Assembly: GCA_977006965.1 (NCBI GenBank)
Contig: OZ345369.1
Span: forward strand, 248,001-312,000
Reading direction: 5' to 3'
Source of the DNA: Phymatolithon calcareum
Taxonomy: Eukaryota; Rhodophyta; Florideophyceae; Hapalidiales
Length of the DNA: 64,000 nt
Shown here: piece by piece, positions 42,911 to 54,124 of the stretch
Position numbering within the stretch: the stretch's first letter is position 1
Layout: each line of letters opens with the position of its first letter
Translations under genes and position numbers: made by a program
The notes under the pieces: generated by a model
Told to the model about the DNA's origin: nothing
The model's input: only the letters and a program-made list of their open reading frames with translations
Databases searched by the model: none

Positions 42911-45320
42911 CAGGGATGAGTCGCAGTTTATTGATTGCAATACGTACTGCAATACGATATTGCAATACGGTATTGAATCGACCTCATGATCTGCAATTAC
43001 GTATTGCAGCTACGAAAATTGTAAACGTCAGACATTGGATATTGTATGGCTACGTGTCGAAGATTCAACCAGGATTTGCAAAACAGTACCGTCGGCGTGA
43101 ATTTTACTTCCTTGTCCCACACTGTTGGCAAGGTGCTAAACCCACAACGCCTACACAAGTTGTATCGAGACACAAGTTGCATAGAGACACAAGCTGTATC
43201 GAGACACAGGGTGTAGCGAGACACAAGTTGTGTGACCTCGTGAGCAACCTCTGCCAGGCGAACTGTATGTGCTACGCCCCACGCAAGGCGGGCGCCCTTA
43301 CGCCTGGCAGTATAAGTATCAAGCTAGATCCATCAGTAAAAGGGAAGAAGTAACAGTTCAATAGAAGGTGCAAGACACAATCACTATGGCCCCCAAACCT
43401 TCCCCTCGTGACGTTGTGAAGATGCTTATGGTTTCCAAGCCGGACACAAATCGCGACATTCATTGCAAGCGCGGGAATCGAATCCGTCGGAATGTGCCGC
43501 ATAGCGTATTTGCGTGCCCACGTGGAGAAAATTGCACTTCTGGAGGTGACATTGTGTTTGAGCGCAACTCTAGTTTTACAAACCCCTACAAGCATCTCAA
43601 GAACTGCATATCCGACGGCGATGAGCAGCACTTGCTTGATTGTTTTTTCCAGCGCAGGAAAGAGAAGAGCCAATTTGGAGCCAATGAGTTGCCTACGGTT
43701 TCGTTCACGGCCACATCTCGCGAACGAGCTATGTGCTCGTATGTCAAGCTCGTCGTTTTAAAGTCGATGCCTATTTCAATTGTGGAGGATGATGATGTGC
43801 GAGAATTTGCCAAGTACGACCAGCACTTTTCCCGGAAACATTTGACGTCCGTTCTGTCAAAGCTGACGGAGTTGGTTGAGAAGAAGATATCCGCTGAAAT
43901 GGATAAGAAGAAAGGGGCGATTGTGCACGACGGCTGGTCCCATAACGGGACACACTTCTATGGAGTATTCGCGTCTTACATGCGTGACGTGCCATATTTT
44001 CACAAGGGAGTTGAACAAGTTGCGCAAGAACATGTTATGCCGTTGATATCAGTCAGCCCACTGTGCAACACCGCGGATTCAATGACTGATATATCTCAAA
44101 CCGAAGCGGATTACTCGACACGATTTGATGCTTTTTCGCGTGTACGACAACTTGAAGACATTTTCCACTTCTTCAAGTTGGATGTCCACACATGGGTTCT
44201 TTGTTCGGTGGCGGACAATTGCAATGTCAACAAGGCTATCGCTCGGCTTTTGGATGTACCCCACGTGGGGTGTATGTCACATAAGCTAAACTTGGAGGTG
44301 AACGCTATGATTTCTGCAGATGTTATATTGACCAAGACAATCGATTCTATTCACGAGACCATGGCCAATTGTCGTCGTCGTTTGAGTAACCGTGCAATGC
44401 TACGTAACCTCACAAATTTGAGTCCTGTGCTACCCAACGCAACTAGGTGGTCGGGAATTTTTCAAATGCTGAAGAGATTTATTGACATTCGGGATGAGTT
44501 ATTGACTGTTGCTGATAAGGATGGTGCTACCGTTACTTGCAGTTTATGGAGCGAGCGAAGAAGTATGTGTACATGATGGCGGAAATTAACACAGTTACAG
44601 TGGAGTTACAGCGTCGGGGGGCCTCACTTTCTGATTGTCGTCTTGCTGTTGATACACTCATCGATGCTATTAACGACAGCAAGAATAATGGAGATTCCAA
44701 ATTCAGGGGATGTCGTATGTGCTTCAAGTATATCTCACCTATCGCTGCGACGATGACGCATCCTCACTTCGAGTCCGGTGTGACGAAGATTCAACGAGAT
44801 GAGACAAGCACTTTGACTAATCTCGAGAAAGAAGCGTGCACACGCCTTGAAGTTGATTCTTCGAACTATGTGCCAGCTGAAAATGAGTATGGAACAACTA
44901 TGGCGGAACAAATTGCCGCTAGAAAGCGTCGTAGAACGGATTGGAGACAATCGTATCAAGATTTCTCGTTTATACTGGGCTCTGCGGCGGAAGTGGAGCG
45001 ATTATGGTCGGTATGCAAGAATATTTTGTCGGACAATCGCAGCCGACTAACTCCGATGATGTTCGAATCCTTGGTTTTCTTGAAGGTCAACAAGTCGTAT
45101 TGGGACTTGTCTTTGGTAAGACAAGCAATGAGAGAGGCATCTCGTGAGCGAGCTGCAAACTAGAATATTATCTGGAATTGCTACCAGAATTGCTACCAGA
45201 ATTGCTACTTGCTCTATGTGATATTGTTCCCAGAATTGCTACTTGCTCTTGCAATTCGTATTGTATTGCGAATTGCGTTTTGATGTCCAATAAATACCAA
45301 TTATATTGAACTCATCCCTG
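42911..45320 (+). mobile_element. hAT DNA transposon, full length, copy 2
   Basis: This copy is 2410 bp, the same length as copy 1 at a constant offset of 18161. It has identical ends CAGGGATGAGT and ACTCATCCCTG, and an 8-bp target duplication TTACAGAT. The only difference I noticed is G at 25411 versus A at 43572 (Gly to Ser). Near-identity with different target duplications indicates very recent transposition. Confidence 0.95.
43368..45163 (+). pseudogene. hAT transposase, copy 2, in two overlapping frames
   Basis: The layout is the same as copy 1: a first frame of 402 codons (43368-44576) and a second of 208 codons (44537-45163). The BED-like zinc finger region differs by one residue (Ser for Gly, about residue 69). 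The catalytic and C-terminal dimerisation blocks are unchanged. The frame switch near 44540 is identical to that in copy 1. If it is a true mutation, both copies would have needed transposase from another locus. If it is bypassed, this could be an active gene. Confidence 0.85.
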
Positions 45321-45328
45321 TTACAGAT
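45321..45328. repeat. hAT target site duplication, copy 2 right
   Basis: TTACAGAT repeats the left flank exactly. Confidence 0.9.
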
Positions 45329-45585
45329 GCTGGTAGGTTACACGACTTCAAACTAACTAAGAGCCCAATTTGCTTCACTAGAGTACTCTCAGGTGAAGCA
45401 GAGCTCTGGGAAGTCAACCTCTGTGGATCTAACGTATTTCAGAAAATACGCTGTTTCCCCTCGAGCCTCTAACGTCAACCGGACCATTAGTCAAAGATGT
45501 TGCAGAAGTACACACCTTAGACCTAATTTAGCGTGATCAGTATGTATTAAACCAGCACATACTCGCATAGAGCATGCTTTCGTAA
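45329..45585. other. Spacer upstream of the acyltransferase relic
   Basis: No gene seen. The acyltransferase frame opens after a TAA at 45583. Confidence 0.3.
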
Positions 45586-47688
45586 ACTTACGTTCGTTCA
45601 CTTCCACACTCTCCACGATCTCTGAGATCGTCCTCCCCGCCCGTAGTCATTCCAGTCACCAACCTGACGGAGAAGAAGAGCCGCAGAGCTGATCTGGCCG
45701 GCCTAAGTGGTCTTGCCCTTCTACAGGTCCGGCTCTACCATTTTGACATCCGGCCATTCTCCGGCGGTTTCATAGGCGTTGACGTATTTTTCGTCCTCTC
45801 CGGATATCTAGTATCCAGCAACATTAAGCGTTCATTAGAGCTCTCCAAATTTTCACTCTCCACATTTTCCAAACTGCGAATAACACGCCGAGCTCCAGCC
45901 TTGTTTGTCACTCTGACCCTTTCCTCTGTTGTATCACTTGCCGTTCTCCCAGCACTGGACGTACGCGGCGCTGCTCAATCTGCAGCTGCTGCAACTCTGG
46001 GTGCTTTCAACGTGAACTTCTTCTTTCGCAGTGGTTATTTCGACACAGCCGCTTCTCGAAAGCCCGTGCTGCACACTTGGTCGCTTGGTGTTGAAACGCA
46101 ATTCTATATGCTACGGGCCCCTCTCGCCGTGCTTTACGCCGTAGATCCCGTGCTTCCTGCGGCGTTCGCAGGGTTTTTTACCGTAATCGGTATGGCGTTT
46201 GCTGAGCAAGTGGCAATACATAATCCAAATGCGGCGTTCTACCAGCCGCATCATCGCGCTTGGGAATTTCTCAGCGGTACCGTCGTGGCCATACATACGC
46301 TTCGGAAATCGCTGGTTTTTTCCTCCCGTCTAGTCGATGTACTCTCTCTTATAGGGCTCGCGTCACTCTTGACCGCTGCCACGACGTTCCATCCGAGAGA
46401 TGTGTTCCCTGGCGTTCGCGCCATAGTCCCGTGTCGGTCAACCGCTACACAAATCAGTACACCTGGCTCAAAGGTGGCGAGATTCTTCCTGTCAGGGAAT
46501 CTACTGGGCTTCCTGGGAAACATTTCGTATAGCGTTTACCTAGTGCACTGGCCTTTGCTCATTCACATTCGATCAGTACTCTTGTGGGCCCCTCTCACGC
46601 CTGTTGAAGGCTCGGTAGGTTTCCTCGCGTCACTTGCGGATGGCTCCGCTCTTCATTTTCTCATCGAGCGGCTGTTTATGGCGCGTCGCGAATTCGGAAA
46701 TGCACGTATGTTCTTTCTCAACTTCTTCGCCCTCGTCGCCGCTCTTGTTGCAGCGTTCCTCTTGCTGGCGTTTCAATTTGACGAAAAGGCAACGCATGCG
46801 CTCACCAACGTCATGGATGAACTGATATCACTCCGGGGGCGAGCTTGCAATTCGGTGGTATTCATGCTTCTGAAGCGGTGAGACTGACGAAACGTTCGAT
46901 ATCGCCTAAGAATTTTTCTAAAAAGAAGGTTGGGAAACTGGGAAAGGAAATGATCTTCAAACCTGTTAATAAGCCTGCTCTGCGGGGGGCCATTATCCGT
47001 GACAGTCATGCAATACATTTTGCAACCAATGGCGGTACATTTGGTCGAGATTTTGGGCCAAATGTTCACATCTGGAGTCGATGTACATGCCCTCCGATCT
47101 TGGGCATTTTCAAAATATTTCTTGTCAAGCAGGCAATAGACAAGGTATGTCGGGAATTTAACTCGATGTGGCAAGAATGAGTGGCGAAGGAAAAGTTTGA
47201 CGCTGTCATTCTCGCAGCACGATCGGAAGGCATTCTGCCGAATCACGGGTATTGAAAGCACACGGTCAAGCTATTAAACAGCCCGGAGAAAACATGGAAG
47301 ATTCAATTCGACGTGGATTATCATTTGGGAAGAATCATTCAAGATCGATCTTCGGACCTGCCTTCAAAGCCACAGCGAAAATGATTGCGGACACTGGTGT
47401 GATGCCATTTCTGTTTTCACAGGTACCTATCCTGCCGTTCGATCTGCGGGTATGCAAAACAGGGAAGCCTTGTAACGGCCCATCGCCCGCGACGGTCATG
47501 GAACGGTTTAAATTCATTGATGACGCATTTCATTGTGCTCGAACGGTGTTGGCGTAACGAAGGCTGTGGTTCTATCGAAATACTTTTGCGATGAGGTGGC
47601 CAAAGGAAGTGCCAAGGGTGATACTTGCCGGATGACTATGGGCGGAGCTCTTCTTTATCACGATGGAAACCACTTGTCAGCATTGGGA

Positions 47689-47700
47689 AGCGCGTATTTC
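47689..47700. repeat. LINE target site duplication, left
   Basis: AGCGCGTATTTC is repeated exactly at 47832-47843, on either side of the inserted LINE fragment. Confidence 0.85.
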
Positions 47701-47831
47701 TTTCTTTCTTTATTGCGGAAAGATTGCTCACACTTATGGTAAGCGTCTAGAGCTGTTTTGCAACAGCATCTCATTGTTCAGAAATTTGAGTACGGCTAGG
47801 GGTCTCTCACGGCATACCTCTTCCACAGTCT
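47701..47831 (-). mobile_element. 131-bp 5'-truncated RNase H LINE insertion
   Basis: It is read inverted here: (TTTC)n, TTTATTGCGGAAAGATTGCT, then a match to the 28140-28280 LINE end. It lies between two copies of AGCGCGTATTTC. Removing it with one duplicate restores the reading SALGSAYFALRWQKNGYSGI of the SGNH domain. Confidence 0.9.
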
Positions 47832-47843
47832 AGCGCGTATTTC
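47832..47843. repeat. LINE target site duplication, right
   Basis: Second copy of AGCGCGTATTTC. Confidence 0.85.
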
Positions 47844-47941
47844 GCACTGCGATGGCAAAAGAATGGCTACAGTGGTATTTCGTGGGATAAGATGATTACG
47901 AAACGAGCAGCTAGGAGTCTTAAGCAGATTTCTGGAAAATG

Positions 47942-49096
47942 AATAAAGTATTTGGCAGACGTTGGATGTCCTTCCGGATTGCAGCCCGCGCAAAAGTTAC
48001 CCAACAAGATTCTGGATTTGGCAATTGGATCAGCTCAAGGTATGATTCAGACTCTAGCTTGGAGCAATGCGAACGGAGGAACAAGATCCAGCCGATGCTC
48101 CATCTTGTCGGCCTTCTGCAACCGACGCATTATCCATGCCACTGGGTGCCGCAGCGCAGCATGGTGTAGGCGATGAGCTCCCGGTGCTGTAGCGAATTGA
48201 CGCTATGGACTCTGGGTTTCGTGCCTTTCTATATGCCTCGAGATCACCTTGTCTGAAAGGCGAAACACAGCCCATTGCACTCGGAGCGCGGTGAGTGCAT
48301 TATTATCCGCGTGCCTCACAGGCCAGTTCGTCCTCGAGATTAATTGCAAGATTTACCTCGTCAGCATGATGATCGCTAGTTTGAATGCAATGCTCTTCGC
48401 CTTTGGTGCTCTCGTCCGACCCTGTTGCCGTCGTGACCATCGTAAATTATTCACGTCACAGTTAATTTCGTCATCACCAAGACCGTGCTCGCTCCGTCGG
48501 TATCCCGGGGTTTGTGGCTGTGCGCGAGAACGCCGTTGAAAAAACGTCCGCCGCACGTTTAGGAAATATTTTCTCTGTTTTCGATGTTCAGAATCTCTTC
48601 ACCGTGGCTTTCTGCAACACCCTTTCGTTTTGCGGCGATGCCAGGCACAAAGTACGCCCATCCTGATGTCCGTGCGTTCGTTTACTCTGCCATTGTGGAC
48701 CGGCAAGGACATCCTGGCTGTGCTCCAGGTCATCTACGCGTATGTATGCAGGACAGGGAGAAAAGCTACCGCCAGGAGTTGGGCCAGGGGTCGTCCACGG
48801 CAGTTTATTGGTTCTCGGTCGGCGGCGAAAGTGCAGATTGGATTCCCGCTGCACGCTACAGAGCTGTGCGCAAGCAATGTTTGTCGAACTCCGAGCAGTA
48901 CCCGCATTTTTGCTATGTGATGATCTCCACATGTTTCACAAAACTCATTGACTGCCAACGCCCTTGCAGTTCTAGATTCGACGAAAAATCTACAGATAGG
49001 AATACGCTCTTCTTATTAACTGCATCACTCGGGCCCGGTCTGGCGGCACATGCTCCCTACCACACCGCAATTGTACGGCCAAGCTGACCATTGCGT
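47942..49096. other. No recognised gene; possible decayed membrane protein
   Basis: At 48215-48425 the plus strand reads FRAFLYASRSPCLKGETQP, then a hydrophobic stretch (LVSMMIASLNAMLFAFGALV). Further on a shifted frame reads RLGNIFSVFDVQNLFTVAFC (about 48560-48620). Together these suggest a broken membrane-protein gene, but I cannot name it. The GC content is higher than in nearby transposon relics. Confidence 0.3.
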
Positions 49097-49540
49097 TCAT
49101 ATCTTCGGACAATTCAATGAGCCAGGTGAATAGCTCAGCGGTGTGCTGTGCAACTGCAGGGACATTGTCATTTCCTTTTTCCAGCTATATCTCTGTCCAC
49201 TTTCCTCAATCGCCCGCTTGTAGAGCTGAACGGCGCGCGAAAGGTCTGGTGCGACGCCATCGCTACCGTCTTCCAACAAGTGTCCCAGATTGACCATGGC
49301 ACGTACTTGCCTGCCCTCCTTAATGGACCGTGTATAGAGCTGTACGCCACGAGGAGGGTCTGCAGGGACGCCCTCTCCGCCGTTTTGAAGGAACCATCCC
49401 AGGTTATTCATTGCAGACAAGTCTTCTCCCATTTCAATCGCTCTAGAATACAGCTTCATCGCACGAGCAGGGTCTGCTGGGACGCCTTCTCAGCCGTACT
49501 CCAAGGTTGTGCGTAGCAACATTATACTCCTCAATCACAC
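49097..49540 (-). pseudogene. Sel1-like repeat protein fragment
   Basis: The frame carries Sel1/TPR-like helical repeats of about 36 residues. These are AMNNLGWFLQNGGEGV with DPPRGVQLYTRSI, then AMVNLGHLLEDGSDGV with DLSRAVQLYKRAI. A first unit upstream (NVATHNLGV, then EGVPADPARAMKLYSRAI) is reached through a stop/frameshift near 49490. Sel1 repeats are protein-interaction scaffolds. The 5' side ends at a Tigger-like element that begins at 49548, so the gene is truncated there. The C-terminus stops after a non-repeat tail (SLQLHSTPLSYSPG). Confidence 0.75.
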
Positions 49541-49547
49541 GGTTGTA

Positions 49548-49846
49548 CAGTCGACCCTCGAAATTTGATTCTCCTATTTTTGAATATCCTCGATTTTTTG
49601 AATACAGTATGTCCGTCTCAAGTCCGTTTCGTCTTACATTTTAAATAAAATAAAGGAGTACTGAATACTCGAATATAGAATATCTTCAAACTGAAAGGCT
49701 AGTTATTGATTATTTTTAGGCCTCCTGTATTCAACGTCTACCATTGGGGATTTTCTATGAGAGAAGTCCCTTGGACTGCCTGAAGTACGTGAACAATTGC
49801 GATGTGCAGTACAGCCGGAATATGCTCAATGACGCTCACTGGAGGA
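49548..49846 (+). mobile_element. Tigger-like short element, copy C
   Basis: It starts with CAGTCGACCCTCGAAATTTG after a TA at 49546-49547, and shares the interior of copies A and B (CTCCTGTATTCAACGTC, ACCATTGGGGATTTTCTATG). It abuts the truncated Sel1 gene. The right terminus is unclear. Confidence 0.5.
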
Positions 49847-51075
49847 GCGAAAAAATTATACCCGTGGTTTTTTATGTAAAAAGCCTAAGAAAAACCCGGG
49901 ATTTAGGGCTCCCCGACTCGTGACGTGGACAGCCGGGGTTTGAACCTAATATTTCTAGGTTTGGACCGTGGAACAGAATTCAGCTTAATGTTCCTGCAAG
50001 TTATCTGATTTACGATCAGGTCGGACCCAAATGGAGGGACCCAAAATTTGGGTTCGACCGGATGGTTCCATTGTATACCCGCGCGGGACATTGAGCCCCC
50101 GCCCGGCCGTACACAAGCAATAAATGTATACATATGGGCTGCCGGCCACAGAAACGTTTCACTCTCACTGACTCCTCATGTGGGCGTTGGTGCAAGTAGG
50201 ATGGTGTATTCGTCTCGACCGAACCATCCACTAGACTTCGAAAGGGCGAATTCAGACAATGATTTATCACTACATTGTTGTCTGAGAGCCTAAACAACAA
50301 AAGCAGAGGTATTTCATTGTTGAAAAGATGAGGTACGTGGGAATTTTGGACTGTGCACTGGAAACTGCGATACTTCTGTACATCATTGCATGCTATTCTC
50401 AAGGAATGTAAGGATACAGTGGAATTTGATGCATGTCCTATATTGTTTTGAGGGACCAAAAGAACTGCTGTTAGGCCTTTGCGATTGAGAAACAAATCTT
50501 GCATCAAAAGTTTTTCATTTTAAAAAATGCCGCGAATGGTGTTGAAGGTCTGAGGATGCAGGTATCATAATATTGCTGTCTATAAAAATTGAGCACACAA
50601 TTGAAACGATGGGTAATTTTTAAGTTGGAAGCATAGCTTACTAAATAAAGTTGGTACAGCAAAGGCGTTCGTTGATCTGCTCACGTATCGTCATCATGCT
50701 GCTTACATTATTGTTGATATCGTTGTCCAAAATTCGCTCAAATTGGAACTACAGTTTTATATTTCGGACACCAGCGCAATACGTTCAAACATGAAGTCTG
50801 TGCAACGCAAACTGACAACGTTTATTGGAACGTTGTTTTCCATATTCAACAGTTTGCATTACAATTCAAGCTTATTCATTCATCTCTGCATGAATGCTGC
50901 ATTGTCTCAAAGGAAATGATCTGCTTTGTATATTGGCTTGAACGAGATACGTCGAATACGAAACACTATGTTGCTTTTCGTTTACATGTCAAATTTCACA
51001 GTTCTCTAAGTTTTATATAGCAGAGAAAATGATTTTCAATTATTGAGATATATTCAAACATTTAGTCGCTATGTC
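49847..51075. other. No recognised gene
   Basis: A 163-codon minus frame (50016-50507) is open but without motif. The rest is AT-rich. No continuation of the Sel1 gene was found here. Confidence 0.3.
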
Positions 51076-53262
51076 CTAGTCGAAAGATATATTTGCAAGC
51101 TCCGGGTTAAAGTCTAAGATATTAGATTCTTGCACGAGGTCATCATGATCCATTTCTTTTTCAATATCTTCGTTGGCACAGTTCAATAAGTCAAAGGCCT
51201 TCTCCGTCATTTGAAGAACGTTAGACTTAATCTCTACCGCCGCTTTCTGATCACCAACGGACAGAAGGCACAATAGCTTCTCCAATCTCTGGATTTCGAC
51301 TGTAGTTAGGCAAGTATAGTCAGGATTTTGCAGCGCATCTCGTCGATCGACAAGCAACAGCTCGCGAAATACGAGGGCGATTACGAAGACAAACCTGAAT
51401 GAGTCAATGTGAAGCAAGAAGAAAGAATCTGAGCTTTGTCTTCTTGCGTAAGCAGCTGCAAAATTGGCAGCTATGTCAATCATGTTCAATTCTCTTCTCA
51501 TCGTCCTCTCGCTTGCTACTCCATTGTTTGGATTCAGAATCAGAACAACATACTCAACAATGAAGTCCATTCCTCTGCACTCCTGAATGAAATCTGCGAG
51601 ACGCTGAGCATTGCAGTCAATTTCAGAGGAACACTTAGCAAAGTTGTAGCCACGTAACGCATCCGGCACGTCTGCCAAAGATTTGGACAAATGCGCTGGG
51701 AACTCGATGATTCGGACTCCAGCAACGCCTTCTCTTATAAATCCGAAGGACGTAGTGAAGCAACAACGCGCTTGGTCTCGGCTCTTGTTAAAGAATTGGG
51801 TCCCCAACCGAAGAAATCGTCGTATTACTTCCTCTGCTACATCTCCCGGACTCGGCTCCAGACCTTTCCTTTTCTTCTTAATGTGAAACTCCTCACCTTT
51901 GAGCTCATACGAGTGTAGTATATGTCGAAGTGTAGCCTGCGTTATATATCCATCACGAAGCCAGAACGGCTTCTTCTTCAAATCGCTACTTCCAGATTTG
52001 GACACCCTGTCTGTGTTCCCAACATTGTTGTTCGCAATAGCAACATCGACCTGGCCTTTCACAATCATAGAACGTAGTCTTCGAAACTTAACAGCTCAAG
52101 GTCGATTAGTGAGTTCTTGTGTGATTGCCTCATTCACCTTTCGAGCATGGAACATAGCTTCCAAAACAGATACACCCTCTAAAAGAGACGATGTGTAGCT
52201 GCACGTCCACCTCAGCGATCGGGAAGATTGCAAGGCCCATGAGACGAGAGATATTCCTGAGACGTTGGCGAGGAACGAACCACCGCATATTCTTCCAAAG
52301 ACACTAGAACCTTATCAAAATACGATACTTCTCCGCCTTTAGAGCCTTGAGCTAGAACAGTCACAGCGTTAACAACAGCCTCAAGCTGCGCGTCAGGCGT
52401 GATTCCAAATTACGAATCCCGTCAAACATTGCTTGCTCAGGTCGCTCCAAATGTCCCGAAACAGAGGCCAAAATTTCTGTTTTGAAGCCACTCAAGGCTT
52501 CTTGAATACATTGCGCGAGAGATGGATGCAAAGGGTGAACTGCAAAATTAAAATTTCTGTTTTGATCGTCACCCGCTGCTCCATGCTGGGCTACTGCAGG
52601 ATCATGTTGTCCAGCGTTGGGGTTTAGACTAGGTGAGGTAGGAGATGAAATGTTTTTCCGGACTGGTGAAAGCTTGCACGCTTCCCACGGATACATCCCA
52701 CTGTAGTGACAGTCTCCGAGCGTCTCTGTTCCTTCATCAGGGCCCTTAAAATGATATGGAAACTAACTTTTTGAGAACCTCTGGTACATAGTGGTGTGGT
52801 ATATTACGACCTGGTCAATAGGAAGATCATGCCCATGAAGTCTTCTCGAAAATCCTTTGCCAGTAGAGAATGCAACACCAGTGCCGACATGACCAAACGC
52901 AGGGACAGTGAGGTACACTGGGTCCCCCGGTCGTATCCAAAAACACCGTCCTCGAAGGTAGCAGGAGCCCCCTTGTCGTTTGATTTTCCGGGCGTCAAAC
53001 GAGACGACGGAGTAGATTGACTAGGCGAATTGGCCGTTTTAGTGATAGTTCGAACAAAAGGAACTTTTCCAGGCCGTGATATAGTTGTATTGAGTCGATT
53101 GACGGATTGATTATCAAATTGTCGCTCTGCAGTAGTTTTTGAATGAAAGATGGCTGGTCCTTCTCCTGTTGATGACTTTTTCACCTGCTCCCACGGGGGT
53201 TGGTTATCCTTTGTCCCCAAACCGGATGATCTCTTTGTTGATGGAGACTGAGCTTTGCGCAA
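51076..53262 (-). pseudogene. Unrecognised protein gene in several frames
   Basis: On the minus strand, the N-terminal piece (52804-53262) is polar and probably disordered (SSTGEGPAIFHSKTTAER). The middle piece (52361-52696) holds NFAVHPLHPSLAQCIQEALS and a helical ESRLTRSLRLLL. The main piece (51076-52068, 330 codons) has FWLRDGYITQATLRHILHSY, FIVEYVVLILNPNNG, a helical FRFVFVIALVFRELLLVDRR and an acidic end. Upstream of its Met the same frame continues coding-like (LEGVSVLEAMFHARKVNEA) but is cut by one TGA near 52100. Pieces are separated by stops or unseen introns. I recognise no domain. Its nearness to the tnp2-like gene suggests an element accessory protein, which is only inference. Confidence 0.45.
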
Positions 53263-54124
53263 GAGAGCCGTTCATCTTTCTTCCCTCCTTCTTCGCCCAA
53301 CATCTCGATGCAAAAAGAGCGTGATACTCGGCTCTAACGTGTACTATTCGTTGCGACATATATAGAAAATAGGGAAGTTTTTTTTCCATTGACGTCAATG
53401 GGGGAGAAGCCGCGACGGGTTTCTACATACGACTCCTTTCCTCTTGTCCAATTACTTCATGGCTTAGTGATAATTCTCATGGTGATTTACGGACCTTGGC
53501 AGTACCATAAGGACTATTAAACATTCTTTATGGTACTGCAAATATTTGAAGCGGCAGAGGGTGCAAAGCCATGGGGATTCGGTTATTGAAATATGAAATG
53601 CTGTGTGGTTTCAGTCCGTTGTCAAAAACGAGTGATATAAACAGTGTCAGAAGTTCACGTCTTCAAGAGCCTCCTCATGGATTACACAGATTCGAAAACC
53701 TTAACGAATCACACGGTGCCTTAGTCTTGATTGGAATTTTTTGAGATTCTTCTCTTTGTGCTTGGACTGCACTTGCCTTACAATAACGGCAATATAAGAT
53801 GCTTTACATGAACGACGGCATCTCGCACAGCTTACACACTGTACTCCAACCGACTGATCGTCTTCAGTCCTACTGCTCCACGTCATCATTAAGCTCCGTA
53901 TCGTATTTTGTTCTATGAAAGAAGTTATTTCCTTCATTTTTGAGGTATACAGTGCCATAACGTAGAATTAAGGAAGCAATTTAGAAGTGTAAGGTTAGTA
54001 GGTTTTTGTTGGTATCTTCCTTTGGATTTGAATCACGTGAGCTTTACTAAAGCTAACAAGTACAATTTAGAATTGCAGGAACCCCAACATTTTTGTAAAC
54101 ATCTATCCGTGGTCGAGAAGTGCA
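53263..54124. other. Spacer between divergent coding regions
   Basis: The only notable frame is a small minus one (53701-53958) with QCVSCARCRRSC, a Cys-rich motif that could bind zinc. The 5' ends of the minus-strand 51-53 kb gene and the plus-strand 54-kb gene face each other across this region. Confidence 0.3.
53499..53539. repeat. Perfect 12-bp inverted repeat
   Basis: GCAGTACCATAA (53499-53510) and TTATGGTACTGC (53528-53539) form a hairpin with a 17-base loop. It lies in the spacer between two divergent coding regions. Confidence 0.6.

Larger units (their letters stand above)
45586..47941 (+). pseudogene. OafA/YrhL-type acyltransferase with SGNH domain, decayed
   Basis: This frame encodes an integral membrane acyltransferase (acyltransferase-3 family) fused to an SGNH hydrolase-like domain, as in bacterial sugar O-acetyltransferases. 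The first frame is open from 45586 to 46881. It shows RADLAGLSGLALLQVRLYH, GGFIGVDVFFVLSGYLVSS, LHTWSLGVETQFYMLRAP and several membrane segments (FLGNISYSVYLVHWPLLI). No ATG precedes the conserved start region, so the start is lost or non-ATG. The SGNH part follows in other frames. It has IIRDSHAIHF (the GDSH motif with Arg for Gly), KFDAVILAARSEG, MPFLFSQVPILP and YHDGNHLSALGSAYF, ending KQISGK at 47941. A 131-bp LINE fragment splits the last block. The family is more usual in bacteria, so horizontal origin is possible but unproven. Confidence 0.8.

Noticed and set aside
50016-50507. 163-codon minus-strand gene
   Set aside because: No motif, low-complexity composition, and no continuity with the neighbouring Sel1 fragment.
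52090-52110. TGA recoded as an amino acid in this genome
   Set aside because: Only two single in-frame TGAs were seen, both in otherwise broken genes, and panC uses TGA as its stop.
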